DNA from: Caballeronia sp. GAFFF1
GTDB lineage: Bacteria; Pseudomonadota; Gammaproteobacteria; Burkholderiales; Burkholderiaceae
Length of the DNA stretch: 64,000 nucleotides
Reading direction: 5' to 3'
NCBI RefSeq assembly: GCF_023630705.1
Contig: NZ_JALQEM010000002.1
Coordinates: 1 to 64,000, forward strand
Numbering within the stretch: position 1 is the first letter of the stretch; each line of letters starts with the position of its first letter. The notes beneath the pieces are model-generated. The model was not told the DNA's origin. It was given only the letters and a program-made list of their open reading frames with translations, and ran no database searches. Positions 1 through 8,623 of the stretch are shown in pieces. The translations under genes and the position numbers were made by a program.

Positions 1-65
1 CCCGGGGAAGGATTCCGGCATGCCGGCGACGATCACCTGATCGCCCGTGACGAGGTACCCACACA

Positions 66-140
<75 letters not shown>

Positions 141-142
141 AC

Positions 143-529
143 GCCCGATGCCGCCGCGGGTTCACCGGGCAGCGGCGTCGCCGCGCTCAACACGGGCGCG
201 GGCGAAGCGGGCTTCGGAGCCGGCGCAGGCGCGGCTTTGAGCGGCGCAGGCCGCGCCACATGCGCAGGCGCGGCTGGTTTGACAGGCGCAAGCGGCGCCA
301 CGGGCTTGGGCGTCAGCAATTCCACCTGAACCGGCGGCTTCTGCTCCGGCGTGCTGTTCGCCGGCTGCTTCGCGTGTTCGATCCAGCGCATCGCGGTCCA
401 ATGCAGCCCGGCGACGATCAGCGCCGCCGCAACCCAGCGCGCCCAGCGGCGAGGCGCATCCGGCGCGGACGCGGCAGCGGAAGGCTCGCCCGGCGCAGCA
501 GGCGGACGATGAAACGAAAACAGGGGCAT
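143..529 (-). CDS. N-terminal part of a TonB-like Pro/Ala-rich membrane-anchored protein, truncated at the C run
   Basis: Reading on the minus strand from the ATG at 529 gives a protein starting MPLFSFHRPPAAPGEP. One hydrophobic segment follows at about residues 32-43 (WVAAALIVAGLH), then a long Pro/Ala/Lys-rich stretch with PPVQVELLTPKPV. This layout of a short cytoplasmic tail, one membrane helix and an extended periplasmic proline-rich linker is that of TonB-like proteins. It also resembles, from memory, the N-termini of Burkholderia DUF3108 proteins. The C-terminal functional domain is not in the window, so no function can be assigned. The reading frame runs into the C run (Gly codons), and the sequence beyond it does not look like a continuation in the same frame. 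It lies 87 bp downstream of the iclR-type gene on the same strand. Confidence 0.5.
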
Positions 530-616
530 CGAGGAAGCGGAGAGAGAAGGGATTGCGCGACGACAGAAGCGGTTATGACACGCGCGCTCGCAGCGATGTT
601 CCGCGCGCAGGAGCGA

Positions 617-1432
617 TCACCGTTCGCCCGCCTTGTACCCCAGTTCATACGACAGACTGCGCGCGCATTCCCGCAGCGCCGAATCGATCTCGCCGCCCCA
701 GCGCGTATCGAACGCGCCTTCGTGTCCGAGCGCGATGAGCCCGAGCGCGAGTTCGCCGGTCGAATCGAAAACGGGCATGCAGAAGGCGTGAATCGACGGC
801 AGCAGCATGCCTTCGACGCGCGCCGCGCCATGTTCGCGGACATCGGCGAAAAGCGGCTCAACATCAGCGAGTGTTTGCTTGCTCGCAGCGAGTTCGCGTT
901 CGAGCATGGGCTGCGTCTTACTGCGCGGCAGATACGCGGCAAAGAGCAATCCCGTGGCCGACGACAGCAGCGGCATTACGTCGCCGAGCTTCAGCGATGC
1001 CTTCGCCGGGTAGCTCGACTCCATCCAGTGGACGACCGTCGGGCCCTGATTGCCCCATACCGCGATGCCCACGGTCTGATCGATGCGCTCGCGCAACTCG
1101 GCCAGCGCAATGCGCGCGAGCTTCACGCCATCGACGCGTGCGAGGCGCGCGAGGCCCATCTGCAAGGCAAAGCCGCCGAGTTCGTAGCGCCCCGTGAGCG
1201 GGTCCTGCGAAGCGAGCCCGAGCCGCACGAAGCTCACCAGATACCGATGCGCCTTCGCCGGGCTCATGCCCGCGCGCTGCGCGAGATCACGCAGCATCAT
1301 GGCGCGCGGCTCGTGAGTCAGCACGTCGAGCAATCGGAAGCCGACTTCGATCGACTGAATGCCCGAGCGCAGCTTCTCTTCGGATGCGTCGAGGTCGAGT
1401 TCGTCGCCGGTGGCGGGCGCGTTGGATGGCAT
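617..1432 (-). CDS. IclR family transcriptional regulator
   Basis: 271 residues, the usual IclR length. Residues about 23-90 form the winged helix-turn-helix (IQSIEVGFRLLDVL, then LRDLAQRAGMSPAKAHRYL). The rest is the GAF-like effector domain, ending in the typical SALRECARSLSYELG helix. IclR proteins usually control adjacent catabolic genes and bind a pathway metabolite. This gene is divergent from the fumarylacetoacetate-hydrolase-family gene, with only 75 bp between the starts, so that cluster is the likely target. The ligand cannot be read from the sequence. Confidence in the family is high; the target is inferred. Confidence 0.93.
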   Translation of the reverse strand: MPSNAPATGDELDLDASEEKLRSGIQSIEVGFRLLDVLTHEPRAMMLRDLAQRAGMSPAKAHRYLVSFVRLGLASQDPLTGRYELGGFALQMGLARLARVDGVKLARIALAELRERIDQTVGIAVWGNQGPTVVHWMESSYPAKASLKLGDVMPLLSSATGLLFAAYLPRSKTQPMLERELAASKQTLADVEPLFADVREHGAARVEGMLLPSIHAFCMPVFDSTGELALGLIALGHEGAFDTRWGGEIDSALRECARSLSYELGYKAGER

Positions 1433-1447
1433 GGAAAGCGTGAAGGC

Positions 1448-1459
1448 GGTGGATTCACC
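1448..1459. promoter_or_regulatory. Candidate IclR operator between divergent genes
   Basis: GGTGGATTCACC is an inverted repeat (GGT/ACC arms, near-symmetric centre) in the 75-bp gap between the iclR-type gene and the hydrolase gene. A TAAAAT at 1464-1469 could be the -10 box of the plus-strand promoter, which would place the repeat just upstream of it. Position and symmetry fit an operator; binding is not shown. Confidence 0.3.
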
Positions 1460-1507
1460 ATCGTAAAATAGATTTCCCTCAACGTCATCTCAGCCCGACT
1501 CCGCCTT

Positions 1508-2494
1508 ATGAAACTCGCCACGCTGAAGGACGGCACGCGCGACGGCCAGCTCATCGTCGTATCGCGCGATTTGCGCACGGCTGTCATTCCCGATGGAATC
1601 GTCTCCACGCTGCAACGCGCGCTCGACGACTGGACGTTCTATGCGCCGCAGCTTTACGACGTCTACGAAGCGTTGAATCAGGGCCGCGCCCGCCACGCGT
1701 TTTCGTTCGATGCCAAGTCTTGCATGGCGCCGCTGCCGCGTGCGTTTCAATGGGCCGATGGCTCGTCCTACGTGAATCACGTGGAACTCGTGCGGCGCGC
1801 ACGCGGGGCCGAAATGCCGTCCGAGTTCTGGACCGACCCGCTCATGTATCAGGGCGGCAGCGACGACTTTCTCGGGCCGACCGACGACATCGTGTGCGCG
1901 TCGGAATCGTATGGCATCGACTTCGAGGCGGAAGTCGCCGTCATCACCTCCGATGTGCAGATGGCGCCCACGCCCGACGAAGCATTGAAAAGCGTGCGCT
2001 TGCTGATGCTGGTCAATGATGTCTCGCTACGCAACCTGATCCCCGCCGAACTCGCGAAGGGCTTCGGCTTTTTCCAGAGCAAGCCCGCCACCGCGTTCTC
2101 GCCCGTGGCCGTCACGCCCGACGAACTCGGCGACGCGTGGCGCGAAGGCCGCGTGCATCGCCCGATGACCGTGCACTGGAACGGCAAGAAGGTCGGCCAG
2201 CCGGATTGCGGCGTGGACATGGTGTTCCACTTCGGCCGGTTGATCGCGCACGCGGCGAAGACGCGCAATCTGCGCGCAGGGTCGATCGTCGGTTCGGGCA
2301 CGATCTCGAACAAGGACACGAAGCGCGGCTACTGCTGTATCGCGGAGAAGCGGTGCCTGGAGACGATCGAGCACGGCGCGCCGCAGACGGAGTTCATGAA
2401 GTTCGGCGACAGCGTGAAGATCGAAATCTTCGACGACGCGGGCAAGTCCATCTTCGGCGCGATCGATCAGGCCGTCGTCCAACTCGAACGCTGA
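1508..2494 (+). CDS. Fumarylacetoacetate hydrolase family protein
   Basis: 328 residues. The N-terminal third holds the FAH-type lid region, and the C-terminal catalytic fold carries metal-site features (YGIDFEAEVAVITSD; FGRLIAHAAKTRNLRAGSIVGSGTISN). Family members cleave C-C bonds in acylpyruvates or related beta-diketo acids using Mg2+, or act as hydratases and decarboxylases. The length and the WTDPLMYQGGSDDFLGP stretch fit the single-domain group that PGAP simply calls FAH family, rather than the 420-residue tyrosine-pathway FAH. It starts an operon-like run with a binding protein and an enoyl-CoA hydratase, which suggests breakdown of an aromatic or branched acid. The substrate is unknown. 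Confidence 0.88.
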   Translation: MKLATLKDGTRDGQLIVVSRDLRTAVIPDGIVSTLQRALDDWTFYAPQLYDVYEALNQGRARHAFSFDAKSCMAPLPRAFQWADGSSYVNHVELVRRARGAEMPSEFWTDPLMYQGGSDDFLGPTDDIVCASESYGIDFEAEVAVITSDVQMAPTPDEALKSVRLLMLVNDVSLRNLIPAELAKGFGFFQSKPATAFSPVAVTPDELGDAWREGRVHRPMTVHWNGKKVGQPDCGVDMVFHFGRLIAHAAKTRNLRAGSIVGSGTISNKDTKRGYCCIAEKRCLETIEHGAPQTEFMKFGDSVKIEIFDDAGKSIFGAIDQAVVQLER

Positions 2495-2620
2495 TATCGC
2501 GCGATGAAACAAACGGCGCAACGGGTTTCGCCCGATGCGTCGAGAGCATCGGCCACCGTACACTCTCCGGGCGTTGCGGCTTACGCGCCGCGCGACGACA
2601 AAAAACAAAAGGAGACTTCC

Positions 2621-3781
2621 ATGCGCAGAAGCAAGTGGGTGGCGGCAGCCGTGCTCGCATTCGCCGCGACGACAGCGGCGTTCGCGCAGAGCCCGCACGT
2701 CAAGATCGGGCTCGTGCTGTCGCTGACGGGACCGGCCGCGTCGCTCGGCATTCCCGCCCGCGATACCGTCGCGCTTCTGCCGAAGGAAATGGGCGGCGCG
2801 AGCGTCGACTACATCGTGCTCGACGACGCCTCCGACACCACGCAAGCCGTGCAGACCACGAAGAAGCTCATCAGCGAAAATCAGGTCGATGCGATCATCG
2901 GCTCGTCGATCACGCCGAATTCGCTCGCGATGATCGATGTCGTCGCGCAAGGCCAGACGCCGATGATTTCGCTGGCTTCGTCGGCGAAGATCATCGAGCC
3001 TGTCGACGACAAGCGCCGCTGGGTGTTCAAGACGCCGCAAACCGACGCGATGATGGCCTCCGCCATTGCCGAGCACGCGAGCAATCACGGCGTGAAGACG
3101 CTCGCGTACATCGGCCAGGCGGACGCGCTCGGCGAAACCTTCTACGCGGAAGTCGCGAAGTTCGCGCAACTGCACAAGATCACGGTGGTCGCCAACGAGC
3201 GGTTCAATCGCACGGACCCGAGCGTGACCGGGCAGATTCTGAAGATTCTCGCGGCCAAGCCGGATGCCGTGGTGGTCGGCGCGGCCGGCACGCCCGCCGC
3301 GCTGCCGCCGAAGACGCTCGCGCAGCGCGGCTTCAAGGGCAAGGTCTATCACAATCACGGCGTGGGCAACCGCGACTTCCTGCGCGTGTGCGGCGCGGAT
3401 TGCAACGGCACCTTCCTGCCGACGAGCCCGGTGCTCGTCGCGGCGCAGTTGCCGGACGATCATCCGGCCAAGCGCCTCGCGCTCGACTACATCAAACTGT
3501 ACGAAGGGAAGCAGGGCGCGGGCACCGTTTCCGCGTTCGGCTCGTATGCGTGGGACGCGGGCATGCTGCTTCAACGCGCCGTTCCCATCGCGATGAAAGC
3601 CGGCGCGCCGGGCACGCCCGCCTTTCGCGGCGCGCTGCGCGATGCGCTCGAAGGCACGAAGAACTTCGCGGACACGAACGGCGTCGTCAACATGACGCCC
3701 AACGATCATATCGGCCTCGACCAGCGCGCCCGCGTGATGGTCGAGATTCGCGACGGCAAGTGGGTGTATCAGCCGCGCTAG
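2621..3781 (+). CDS. ABC transporter substrate-binding protein (branched-chain amino acid/aromatic acid type)
   Basis: 386 residues from the ATG at 2621, which has a clear ribosome site (GGAG at 2611-2614) and opens a signal peptide ([22 protein letters not shown], cleavage before QSPH). The frame is open further upstream, but the signal peptide decides the start. The mature part is a Leu/Ile/Val-binding-type periplasmic protein: [32 protein letters not shown], and a C-terminal [14 protein letters not shown]. Such proteins often deliver aromatic or carboxylic acids in Burkholderia. No permease or ATPase genes are adjacent, so its transporter must be elsewhere. The flanking FAH and enoyl-CoA hydratase genes suggest the ligand feeds that pathway. 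Confidence 0.9.
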   Translation: MRRSKWVAAAVLAFAATTAAFAQSPHVKIGLVLSLTGPAASLGIPARDTVALLPKEMGGASVDYIVLDDASDTTQAVQTTKKLISENQVDAIIGSSITPNSLAMIDVVAQGQTPMISLASSAKIIEPVDDKRRWVFKTPQTDAMMASAIAEHASNHGVKTLAYIGQADALGETFYAEVAKFAQLHKITVVANERFNRTDPSVTGQILKILAAKPDAVVVGAAGTPAALPPKTLAQRGFKGKVYHNHGVGNRDFLRVCGADCNGTFLPTSPVLVAAQLPDDHPAKRLALDYIKLYEGKQGAGTVSAFGSYAWDAGMLLQRAVPIAMKAGAPGTPAFRGALRDALEGTKNFADTNGVVNMTPNDHIGLDQRARVMVEIRDGKWVYQPR

Positions 3782-3797
3782 ACCACATCGAACGGAC

Positions 3798-4625
3798 ATG
3801 AGCGATCTCTCCTTGTATTCGGGCTACACGTCGCTGCGCTTGCGCCGTCACGCGCATGGCGTGCTGGAAGTCGTCATGCCGGGCGCGGGCGCGAACAAGA
3901 GCGGCCTGTCCACCGCCGACGCCAACATGCACCGCGAACTCGCGGAGATCTGGCGCGACATCGACCGCGATCCCGAGACGCGCGTCGCGCTGATTCGCGG
4001 CGAGGGCAAAGGCTTCTCGGCGGGCGGCGACCTCGCGCTCGTCGAGGAGATGGCGAACGACTTCGACGTGCGCTCGCGTGTCTGGCGCGAGGCGCGCGAT
4101 CTCGTGTACAACGTGATCAATTGCAGCAAGCCGATCGTTTCCGCGATGCACGGTCCGGCGGTCGGCGCCGGGCTGGTCGCGGGCTTGCTCGCGGATATCT
4201 CCATTGCGTCGAAGTCGGCGCGCATCATCGACGGACATACGCGGCTCGGCGTCGCGGCGGGCGATCACGCGGCGATCATCTGGCCGCTGCTGTGCGGCAT
4301 GGCGAAGGCCAAGTACTATCTGCTTCTGTGCGAGCCTGTGAGCGGCGAAGAGGCGGAGCGCATCGGGCTGGTATCGCTTGCGGTGGAAGAGAACGAACTC
4401 ATGCCGAAGGCGATCGAAGTGGCGAACCGGCTCGCGCAGGGATCGCAGACGGCCATCCGCTGGACCAAGTACGCGCTGAATAACTGGCTGCGCATGGCGG
4501 GGCCGACTTTCGATACATCGCTCGCGCTGGAATTTATGGGCTTTGCCGGACCCGACGTGCACGAAGGCATGCGTTCGCTACGCGAGCGCCGCTCGCCGGA
4601 CTTTCCCGGCGGCGCGCCGTTCTGA
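3798..4625 (+). CDS. Enoyl-CoA hydratase/isomerase family protein
   Basis: 275 residues of the crotonase superfamily. The first oxyanion-hole segment is [17 protein letters not shown] (about residues 71-87), and the second is [38 protein letters not shown] (about 115-150). The family hydrates or isomerises acyl-CoA thioesters in beta-oxidation-like steps. The hydratase Glu positions are not clear by eye, so isomerase or another crotonase activity is possible. It starts 16 bp after the binding-protein gene and is probably co-transcribed with it and the FAH gene. Confidence 0.88.
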   Translation: MSDLSLYSGYTSLRLRRHAHGVLEVVMPGAGANKSGLSTADANMHRELAEIWRDIDRDPETRVALIRGEGKGFSAGGDLALVEEMANDFDVRSRVWREARDLVYNVINCSKPIVSAMHGPAVGAGLVAGLLADISIASKSARIIDGHTRLGVAAGDHAAIIWPLLCGMAKAKYYLLLCEPVSGEEAERIGLVSLAVEENELMPKAIEVANRLAQGSQTAIRWTKYALNNWLRMAGPTFDTSLALEFMGFAGPDVHEGMRSLRERRSPDFPGGAPF

Positions 4626-4677
4626 CGCGGCCCGGCGTGGCTAGCCGAAGCGATCAACCAATCAAGAGGAGCGACGA

Positions 4678-5445
4678 ATGACGGACACCTCAGGCGGCAC
4701 CCCGCCGTGTTTGATTACCGGCTTCCCCCGTTTCTCCGGCTTGGGCCAGGCGGACATGATGGGCAAGATGTGGGAGATGATGCGCCTGAATCCGTTCGCG
4801 GCCGCCATGTCGGGCGGCGCGCAGGGCGCGAATCCCTCGCTTTCGATGATGTCGGACATGCTCGCGCCGCTCACGAACATCGAGGAACTGGACAAGCGCG
4901 TGACGGACATGCGCGCCGTCGAGCAGTGGCTCAAGCTCAACCTGAACATGCTGCAATCGGCGATTCAGGCGCTCGAAGTGCAGCGCGCGACGCTCGCCAC
5001 GCTGCGCGCGTTCGGCGCGTTCGCGCAGACGTCCGTCGAGAACGCGCACAACGCGGCGGCGGAGACATCGAAGGCGGCGGGCCGCTGGCCGATGGGCGGC
5101 GCCGCATCGAGCGACGCGCCCAAGGCTGCGCCGGGCGAGCGCGCGGCGCCCACGGAAAGCGACAACCCGGAAGCGGGCGCGAAGCCGGACGCGCCGCTGC
5201 CGCCGGGCTTCGATCCGAGCGGCTGGTGGAACGCGCTGCAATCGCAGTTCAACCAGCTCGCGCAACTGGCGATGATTCAGCCGGGCATGGCGGGCGCGCC
5301 GGCGGGCGAGGCTACGACTTCGGCCGAAGAAAGCGGCACCGCGCCAGCCACGGGCAGCCAAACCGGCGACGACACCTCAGCCGCCGCAGCCGCGGAAAAA
5401 AAAGCGGCCGCGCGTAAGACGCCGCCGCGAAAAAAACCCGAGTAG
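4678..5445 (+). CDS. phaM: PhaM-type polyhydroxyalkanoate granule regulatory protein
   Basis: 255 residues. The N-terminal half has the PhaM domain ([53 protein letters not shown]). It is followed by an Ala/Pro-rich linker and a Lys/Arg/Pro-rich tail ([16 protein letters not shown]). In Cupriavidus, PhaM activates PHB synthase PhaC1 and uses its basic tail to tether granules to the nucleoid; the same role is inferred here. A good ribosome site (AGAGGAG, 7 bases before the ATG) supports the start. No other pha gene is nearby. A strong terminator follows, so it is probably a single-gene unit. Confidence 0.85.
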   Translation: MTDTSGGTPPCLITGFPRFSGLGQADMMGKMWEMMRLNPFAAAMSGGAQGANPSLSMMSDMLAPLTNIEELDKRVTDMRAVEQWLKLNLNMLQSAIQALEVQRATLATLRAFGAFAQTSVENAHNAAAETSKAAGRWPMGGAASSDAPKAAPGERAAPTESDNPEAGAKPDAPLPPGFDPSGWWNALQSQFNQLAQLAMIQPGMAGAPAGEATTSAEESGTAPATGSQTGDDTSAAAAAEKKAAARKTPPRKKPE

Positions 5446-5487
5446 GCATCGCGCGGGTGTCGCGCGAGCGGCATCGGCTGGTACACA

Positions 5488-5521
5488 ACGCCTGGCGGCC
5501 CGCGGTCGCCAGGCGTTTTCA
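5488..5521 (+). terminator. Rho-independent terminator after phaM
   Basis: 10-bp perfect stem ACGCCTGGCG / CGCCAGGCGT (5488-5497 and 5507-5516) with a 9-base loop, followed by TTTTC. It lies 43 bases after the phaM stop and just before the regulatory region of the MerR-type gene. Confidence 0.85.
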
Positions 5522-5566
5522 TTTGGATGCGCGCCGACTCATGTGGCGTCGTGACGTCGCTACCCA

Positions 5567-5686
5567 TTGACATAATTTGTCTATCATTCACTATGCAGTA
5601 AGAACGGTTTTGTCCACCTGCCGACGCAGGCATGCAACGTGCAACGGACCGTCCGTGTGTTCAATTACCGTTTTGTCCATGACAAA
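5567..5686 (+). promoter_or_regulatory. Promoter/operator region of the CarH/LitR-like gene with repeated TTTGTC half-sites
   Basis: TTGACA (5567-5572) looks like a -35 box and is itself part of GACA-N5-TGTC (5569-5581). A copy of GTTTTGTCCA lies at 5607-5616 and a second at 5670-5680 (one base shifted in context). The second copy belongs to the perfect palindrome TTTGTC-CAT-GACAAA (5672-5686), whose centre contains the start codon. Repeated half-sites at the promoter and start codon of a MerR-family gene suggest autorepression. This is inferred from symmetry, not from a known consensus. Confidence 0.55.
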
Positions 5687-6692
5687 CTCATCGGAAGAAA
5701 ACCTGCAGTCCGAGCCCGACGCGGATGATTCGGGACAGGCTGAATCGCCGTCGGAGGCTCCGCTTCTGCGTTCCATGGGATCGAGCTTGAGCGGCGTCGG
5801 CATCGGCGCCATCGCTCAGGAGATTGGTCTGACGAAGGACACGCTGCGCGTCTGGGAACGACGCTACGGGTTTCCGCAGCCCATGCGCTCGCCCGGCGGC
5901 GAGCGTCTGTATCCGCAGGAACAAGTGACGAAGCTGCGGCTCGTCAAACGCCTGCTGGACGCGGGGCATCGGCCGAGCAAGGTCCTCGCGCAGCCGATCG
6001 AGGCGTTGCAGCAGCTCGCGGAGTCGTCGGGCGTCGGGCAGGACGCGCCGGACGCCGAGCTGGACCACTTCATCGCGCTGTTGCGCAACGGCGCCTACGA
6101 GGACTTCCGCTTCGGACTGCTGCGACGCGCGACGCGCGACGGTCTGGAACGCTTCGTGGTCGACGTCGCCGCGCCGCTTGCCGCGCGGGTGGGGAACGCG
6201 TGGGCGGCGGGCACGCTCCAGGTCTACCACGAGCACTTGTTCAGCGAGTCGATCCAGTTCACGCTGCGCACGCTGATGCGCCCGCTTTCCGAAGCGCTGC
6301 GCGGTCGCGGCGGCCGGCCGCGCGTGCTGTTGACGACGCTCTCCGGCGAAGGCCACGGTCTCGGCATTCTGATGGCCGAGGCCATGTTCAGCCTCTGCGA
6401 GTGCGAATGCGTGCAGTTGGGGTTGCAGACGCCGCTGCACGATATCGTCAGCGCGGCGGTGGCGCACGAGGTGGATGTGGTCGGGTTGTCGTTCACGGCG
6501 GTGCTTCCGGCTCAGGTCATCGCGAACGGACTGACCGAGTTGCGCAGCATGTTGCCGTCGCACATCCGCATCTGGGTCGGCGGCAGCAGCCCGGCGCTGC
6601 GCCGCAAGCTGAACGAGGGCGTGGAGCATCTCGCTGGTTTGACGCCGATCGAGGAGTTCGTGGCGGCTTGGCGCGAAAGCGCCGTGCTATGA
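5679..6692 (+). CDS. MerR family regulator with cobalamin-binding domain (CarH/LitR-like B12 photoreceptor)
   Basis: 337 residues from the ATG at 5679; an upstream in-frame extension is possible but lacks a sensible start. Residues about 41-105 are a MerR-type winged helix (GIGAIAQEIGLTKDTLRVWERRYGFPQP). Residues about 125-205 are the four-helix cap, and 210-335 the B12-binding Rossmann fold. The photoreceptor signature W-x9-E-H is intact (W175, E185, H186), and E-x-H-x-x-G supplies the lower cobalt ligand (H226). In CarH and LitR, adenosylcobalamin-bound protein represses DNA in the dark and is released by light. Retention of both motifs supports real light sensing rather than a B12-free relative. 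The usual target genes (crt, phr, folE) are not adjacent. Autoregulation through the repeats at 5567-5686 is likely. Confidence 0.85.
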   Translation: MTNSSEENLQSEPDADDSGQAESPSEAPLLRSMGSSLSGVGIGAIAQEIGLTKDTLRVWERRYGFPQPMRSPGGERLYPQEQVTKLRLVKRLLDAGHRPSKVLAQPIEALQQLAESSGVGQDAPDAELDHFIALLRNGAYEDFRFGLLRRATRDGLERFVVDVAAPLAARVGNAWAAGTLQVYHEHLFSESIQFTLRTLMRPLSEALRGRGGRPRVLLTTLSGEGHGLGILMAEAMFSLCECECVQLGLQTPLHDIVSAAVAHEVDVVGLSFTAVLPAQVIANGLTELRSMLPSHIRIWVGGSSPALRRKLNEGVEHLAGLTPIEEFVAAWRESAVL

Positions 6693-7120
6693 TCGGGAAG
6701 GCTTGCTAGCGCGAGCCCGAGCGGGCCTGCGGACGTCGCGGCATCGACCCAACGTGCGTCCGCGCGCCGGCGCTAAGTCGCATCGCCGCGCTGTCGTGGC
6801 GCACGTAGGCGTCATGCTGCAAATCGGCGAGCAGGCGGCACGGCGAAAGCCTCGACGGAACCTGGGCACAGGTTTCGCTTCTCACCCAAGGTAGAACACG
6901 ACGCACGCAAGGCGGCACGCGCGCAAGAACGCGCATGTCGAAGGCGGCTGGCGCGTTGCCACGGCGCTGCATCGGATGCTTCCTTGTCGTTTTTCGCCTG
7001 TGGCCGCCGGAATCCCGCGTAAAATTGAAAGCTTGGTTGCGCGTGCGCAGCGGTTATCGCGCACGTTTGGCCGACCGTCATACAGATATAACGTCGCATA
7101 AGTGGCTTCAGGGGTGGACT
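6693..7120. other. 428-base gap with no recognised gene; some RNA-like secondary structure
   Basis: No convincing ORF. A nested hairpin lies at 6843-6878: outer GCGAAA/TTTCGC and inner ACCTG-GGCA-CAGGT. Further down, GCGTGCGCAGCGGTTATCGCGCACG (7038-7062) can also fold. I compared it by eye with 4.5S, 6S, tmRNA, RNase P and the cobalamin riboswitch and saw no match. It precedes the ferritin-like gene and may be its leader or a small RNA of unknown type. Confidence 0.35.
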
Positions 7121-7996
7121 ATGAACACCATGCTTTATCCGGAACTTTATAAATCGCTGGAATCCGTCCGTTGGGATATGGAGAAGGACATCCCTTGGGA
7201 CACGTTCGATGCGTCCCTGCTCACCGACGAGCAGGCCCGGACCATCAAGATGAACGCGATCACCGAATGGTCCGCTCTTCCCGCAACCGAAATGTTCTTG
7301 CGTGACAACCACCATGACAGCGACTTTTCCGCGTTCATGAGCGTGTGGTTTTTCGAAGAGCAGAAGCATTCGCTGGTGTTGATGGAATATCTGCGCCGCT
7401 TCAGGCCCGAACTCGTGCCGACGGAAGAAGAACTGCACGCCGTGCGCTTCGAATTCGATCCGGCGCCGCCGCTCGAAACGCTGATGCTGCACTTCTGCGG
7501 CGAAATTCGCCTGAATCACTGGTATCGCCGCGCGGCCGAATGGCACACCGAGCCGGTCATCAAGCACATTTACGAAACCATTTCGCGCGACGAGGCGCGT
7601 CACGGGGGCGCGTATCTGCGCTACATGAAAAAGGCGCTCGCGAATGCAGGCGATTCGGCGCGGGCCGCGTTCGCGAAGATCGGCGTGCTGATGGCCTCCG
7701 CCCGTCGCACGGAAAAGCCGCTGCATCCGACGAACCTGCACGTCAATCAGGCGCTCTTTCCGCGCGATACCGTGCAGTCGCGTTTGCCCGACCCCGAGTG
7801 GCTCGAACGCTGGCTCGACGATCAGATCCGCTTCGACGATAGCTGGGAGAAGAAGGTCGTCGAGCGCATTTTGCACAACCTCTCGATTCTCTTCGAGCGG
7901 TCGTTCGTCACCGCGCAGGAGTTGAACCGCTATCGCAAGGAAGTGGTGCAGCGTCTGCAAGCCGCGTCCGGCGGTTCGAGCGGACAGCCCGCGTAA
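7121..7996 (+). CDS. Ferritin-like di-iron protein related to acyl-ACP desaturases
   Basis: 291 residues from the ATG at 7121 (GGGGTGG seven or so bases before). A full set of carboxylate-bridged di-iron ligands can be placed: E57, E80-x2-H83 (FFEEQKH), E128 (GEIRLNHW) and E158-x2-H161 (SRDEARH). This is the pattern of plant-type acyl-ACP desaturases and related four-helix oxidases. The substrate is unknown; fatty-acyl desaturation or another O2-dependent oxidation are options, and iron storage is unlikely with this layout. It is a single gene bounded by a strong terminator, downstream of the CarH/LitR-like gene. Whether that regulator controls it cannot be read from the sequence. Confidence 0.75.
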   Translation: MNTMLYPELYKSLESVRWDMEKDIPWDTFDASLLTDEQARTIKMNAITEWSALPATEMFLRDNHHDSDFSAFMSVWFFEEQKHSLVLMEYLRRFRPELVPTEEELHAVRFEFDPAPPLETLMLHFCGEIRLNHWYRRAAEWHTEPVIKHIYETISRDEARHGGAYLRYMKKALANAGDSARAAFAKIGVLMASARRTEKPLHPTNLHVNQALFPRDTVQSRLPDPEWLERWLDDQIRFDDSWEKKVVERILHNLSILFERSFVTAQELNRYRKEVVQRLQAASGGSSGQPA

Positions 7997-8019
7997 CAGC
8001 GTGTCGCTCGCATGAACAC

Positions 8020-8052
8020 ACGGCCTGCCGGCTTACGTCGGCGGGCCGTTTT
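8020..8052 (+). terminator. Rho-independent terminator after the ferritin-like gene
   Basis: 11-bp stem ACGGCCTGCCG / CGGCGGGCCGT with one G-T pair (8020-8030 and 8039-8049), 8-base loop, then a TTTT tract. It separates the ferritin-like gene from the heptose adenylyltransferase gene. Confidence 0.8.
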
Positions 8053-8130
8053 GCTTTCCAGGCCGCGTGCTTCGCCGGCGAACCGCCGTGGCACAATGCG
8101 CGCTTTCCGAACCATCCGTTGAGCATCGCC

Positions 8131-8613
8131 ATGCCCGCCATTTTCGAACGCAAGATCACCACGCGCGACGCGCTCGCCGCGCTCCGCCCGACGCTCGCGG
8201 GGCCGGTCGTGTTCACCAACGGCGTGTTCGACATCCTGCATCGCGGACACGTGACCTATCTTGCCGACGCGAAGGCGCTCGGCGCGACGCTGATCGTCGG
8301 CGTGAACAGCGATGCCTCCGTGCGCACGCTCGGCAAGGGCGACGATCGCCCGATCAACCGCGAGGACGACCGCATGGCGCTGCTCGCGGCGCTAGAAAGC
8401 GTGGATTGGGTCGTGAAGTTCGAGGAATCGACGCCGCTGCAACTGATCGGCACCCTGCGCCCGGACGTGCTCGTCAAAGGCGGCGACTACGACATGGACA
8501 AACTCGCGGAATCGGCGCTCGTGCGCGGCTGGGGCGGCAAGGCGCTCGCCATTGCGTTCGAGCATGACCGCTCCACCACGGCGCTTTTGAAGAAAGTCCG
8601 CGCGCAGTCCTGA
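8131..8613 (+). CDS. rfaE2: D-glycero-beta-D-manno-heptose 1-phosphate adenylyltransferase
   Basis: 160 residues from the ATG at 8131; an in-frame TTG at 8119 is less likely. This is the stand-alone nucleotidyltransferase half of HldE. The cytidylyltransferase HxGH motif is H37-R-G-H40 within FTNGVFDILHRGH. It is followed by GVNSDASVRTLGKGDDRPIN and the substrate-site stretch RPDVLVKGGDYDMDKL. It transfers AMP from ATP to heptose 1-phosphate, making ADP-heptose for the lipopolysaccharide inner core. The kinase domain is a separate gene not in this window, as is usual in beta-proteobacteria. It is convergent with the small membrane protein gene (10 bp gap). Confidence 0.93.
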   Translation: MPAIFERKITTRDALAALRPTLAGPVVFTNGVFDILHRGHVTYLADAKALGATLIVGVNSDASVRTLGKGDDRPINREDDRMALLAALESVDWVVKFEESTPLQLIGTLRPDVLVKGGDYDMDKLAESALVRGWGGKALAIAFEHDRSTTALLKKVRAQS

Positions 8614-8623
8614 ACGCGGCGCG

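Noticed and set aside
2137-3801. 554-codon plus-strand ORF over the FAH and binding-protein genes
   Set aside because: Arg/Ala-rich out-of-frame shadow of two well-supported genes.
6693-7120. 4.5S RNA, 6S RNA, tmRNA or cobalamin riboswitch
   Set aside because: None of the conserved sequence blocks I know for these RNAs is present.
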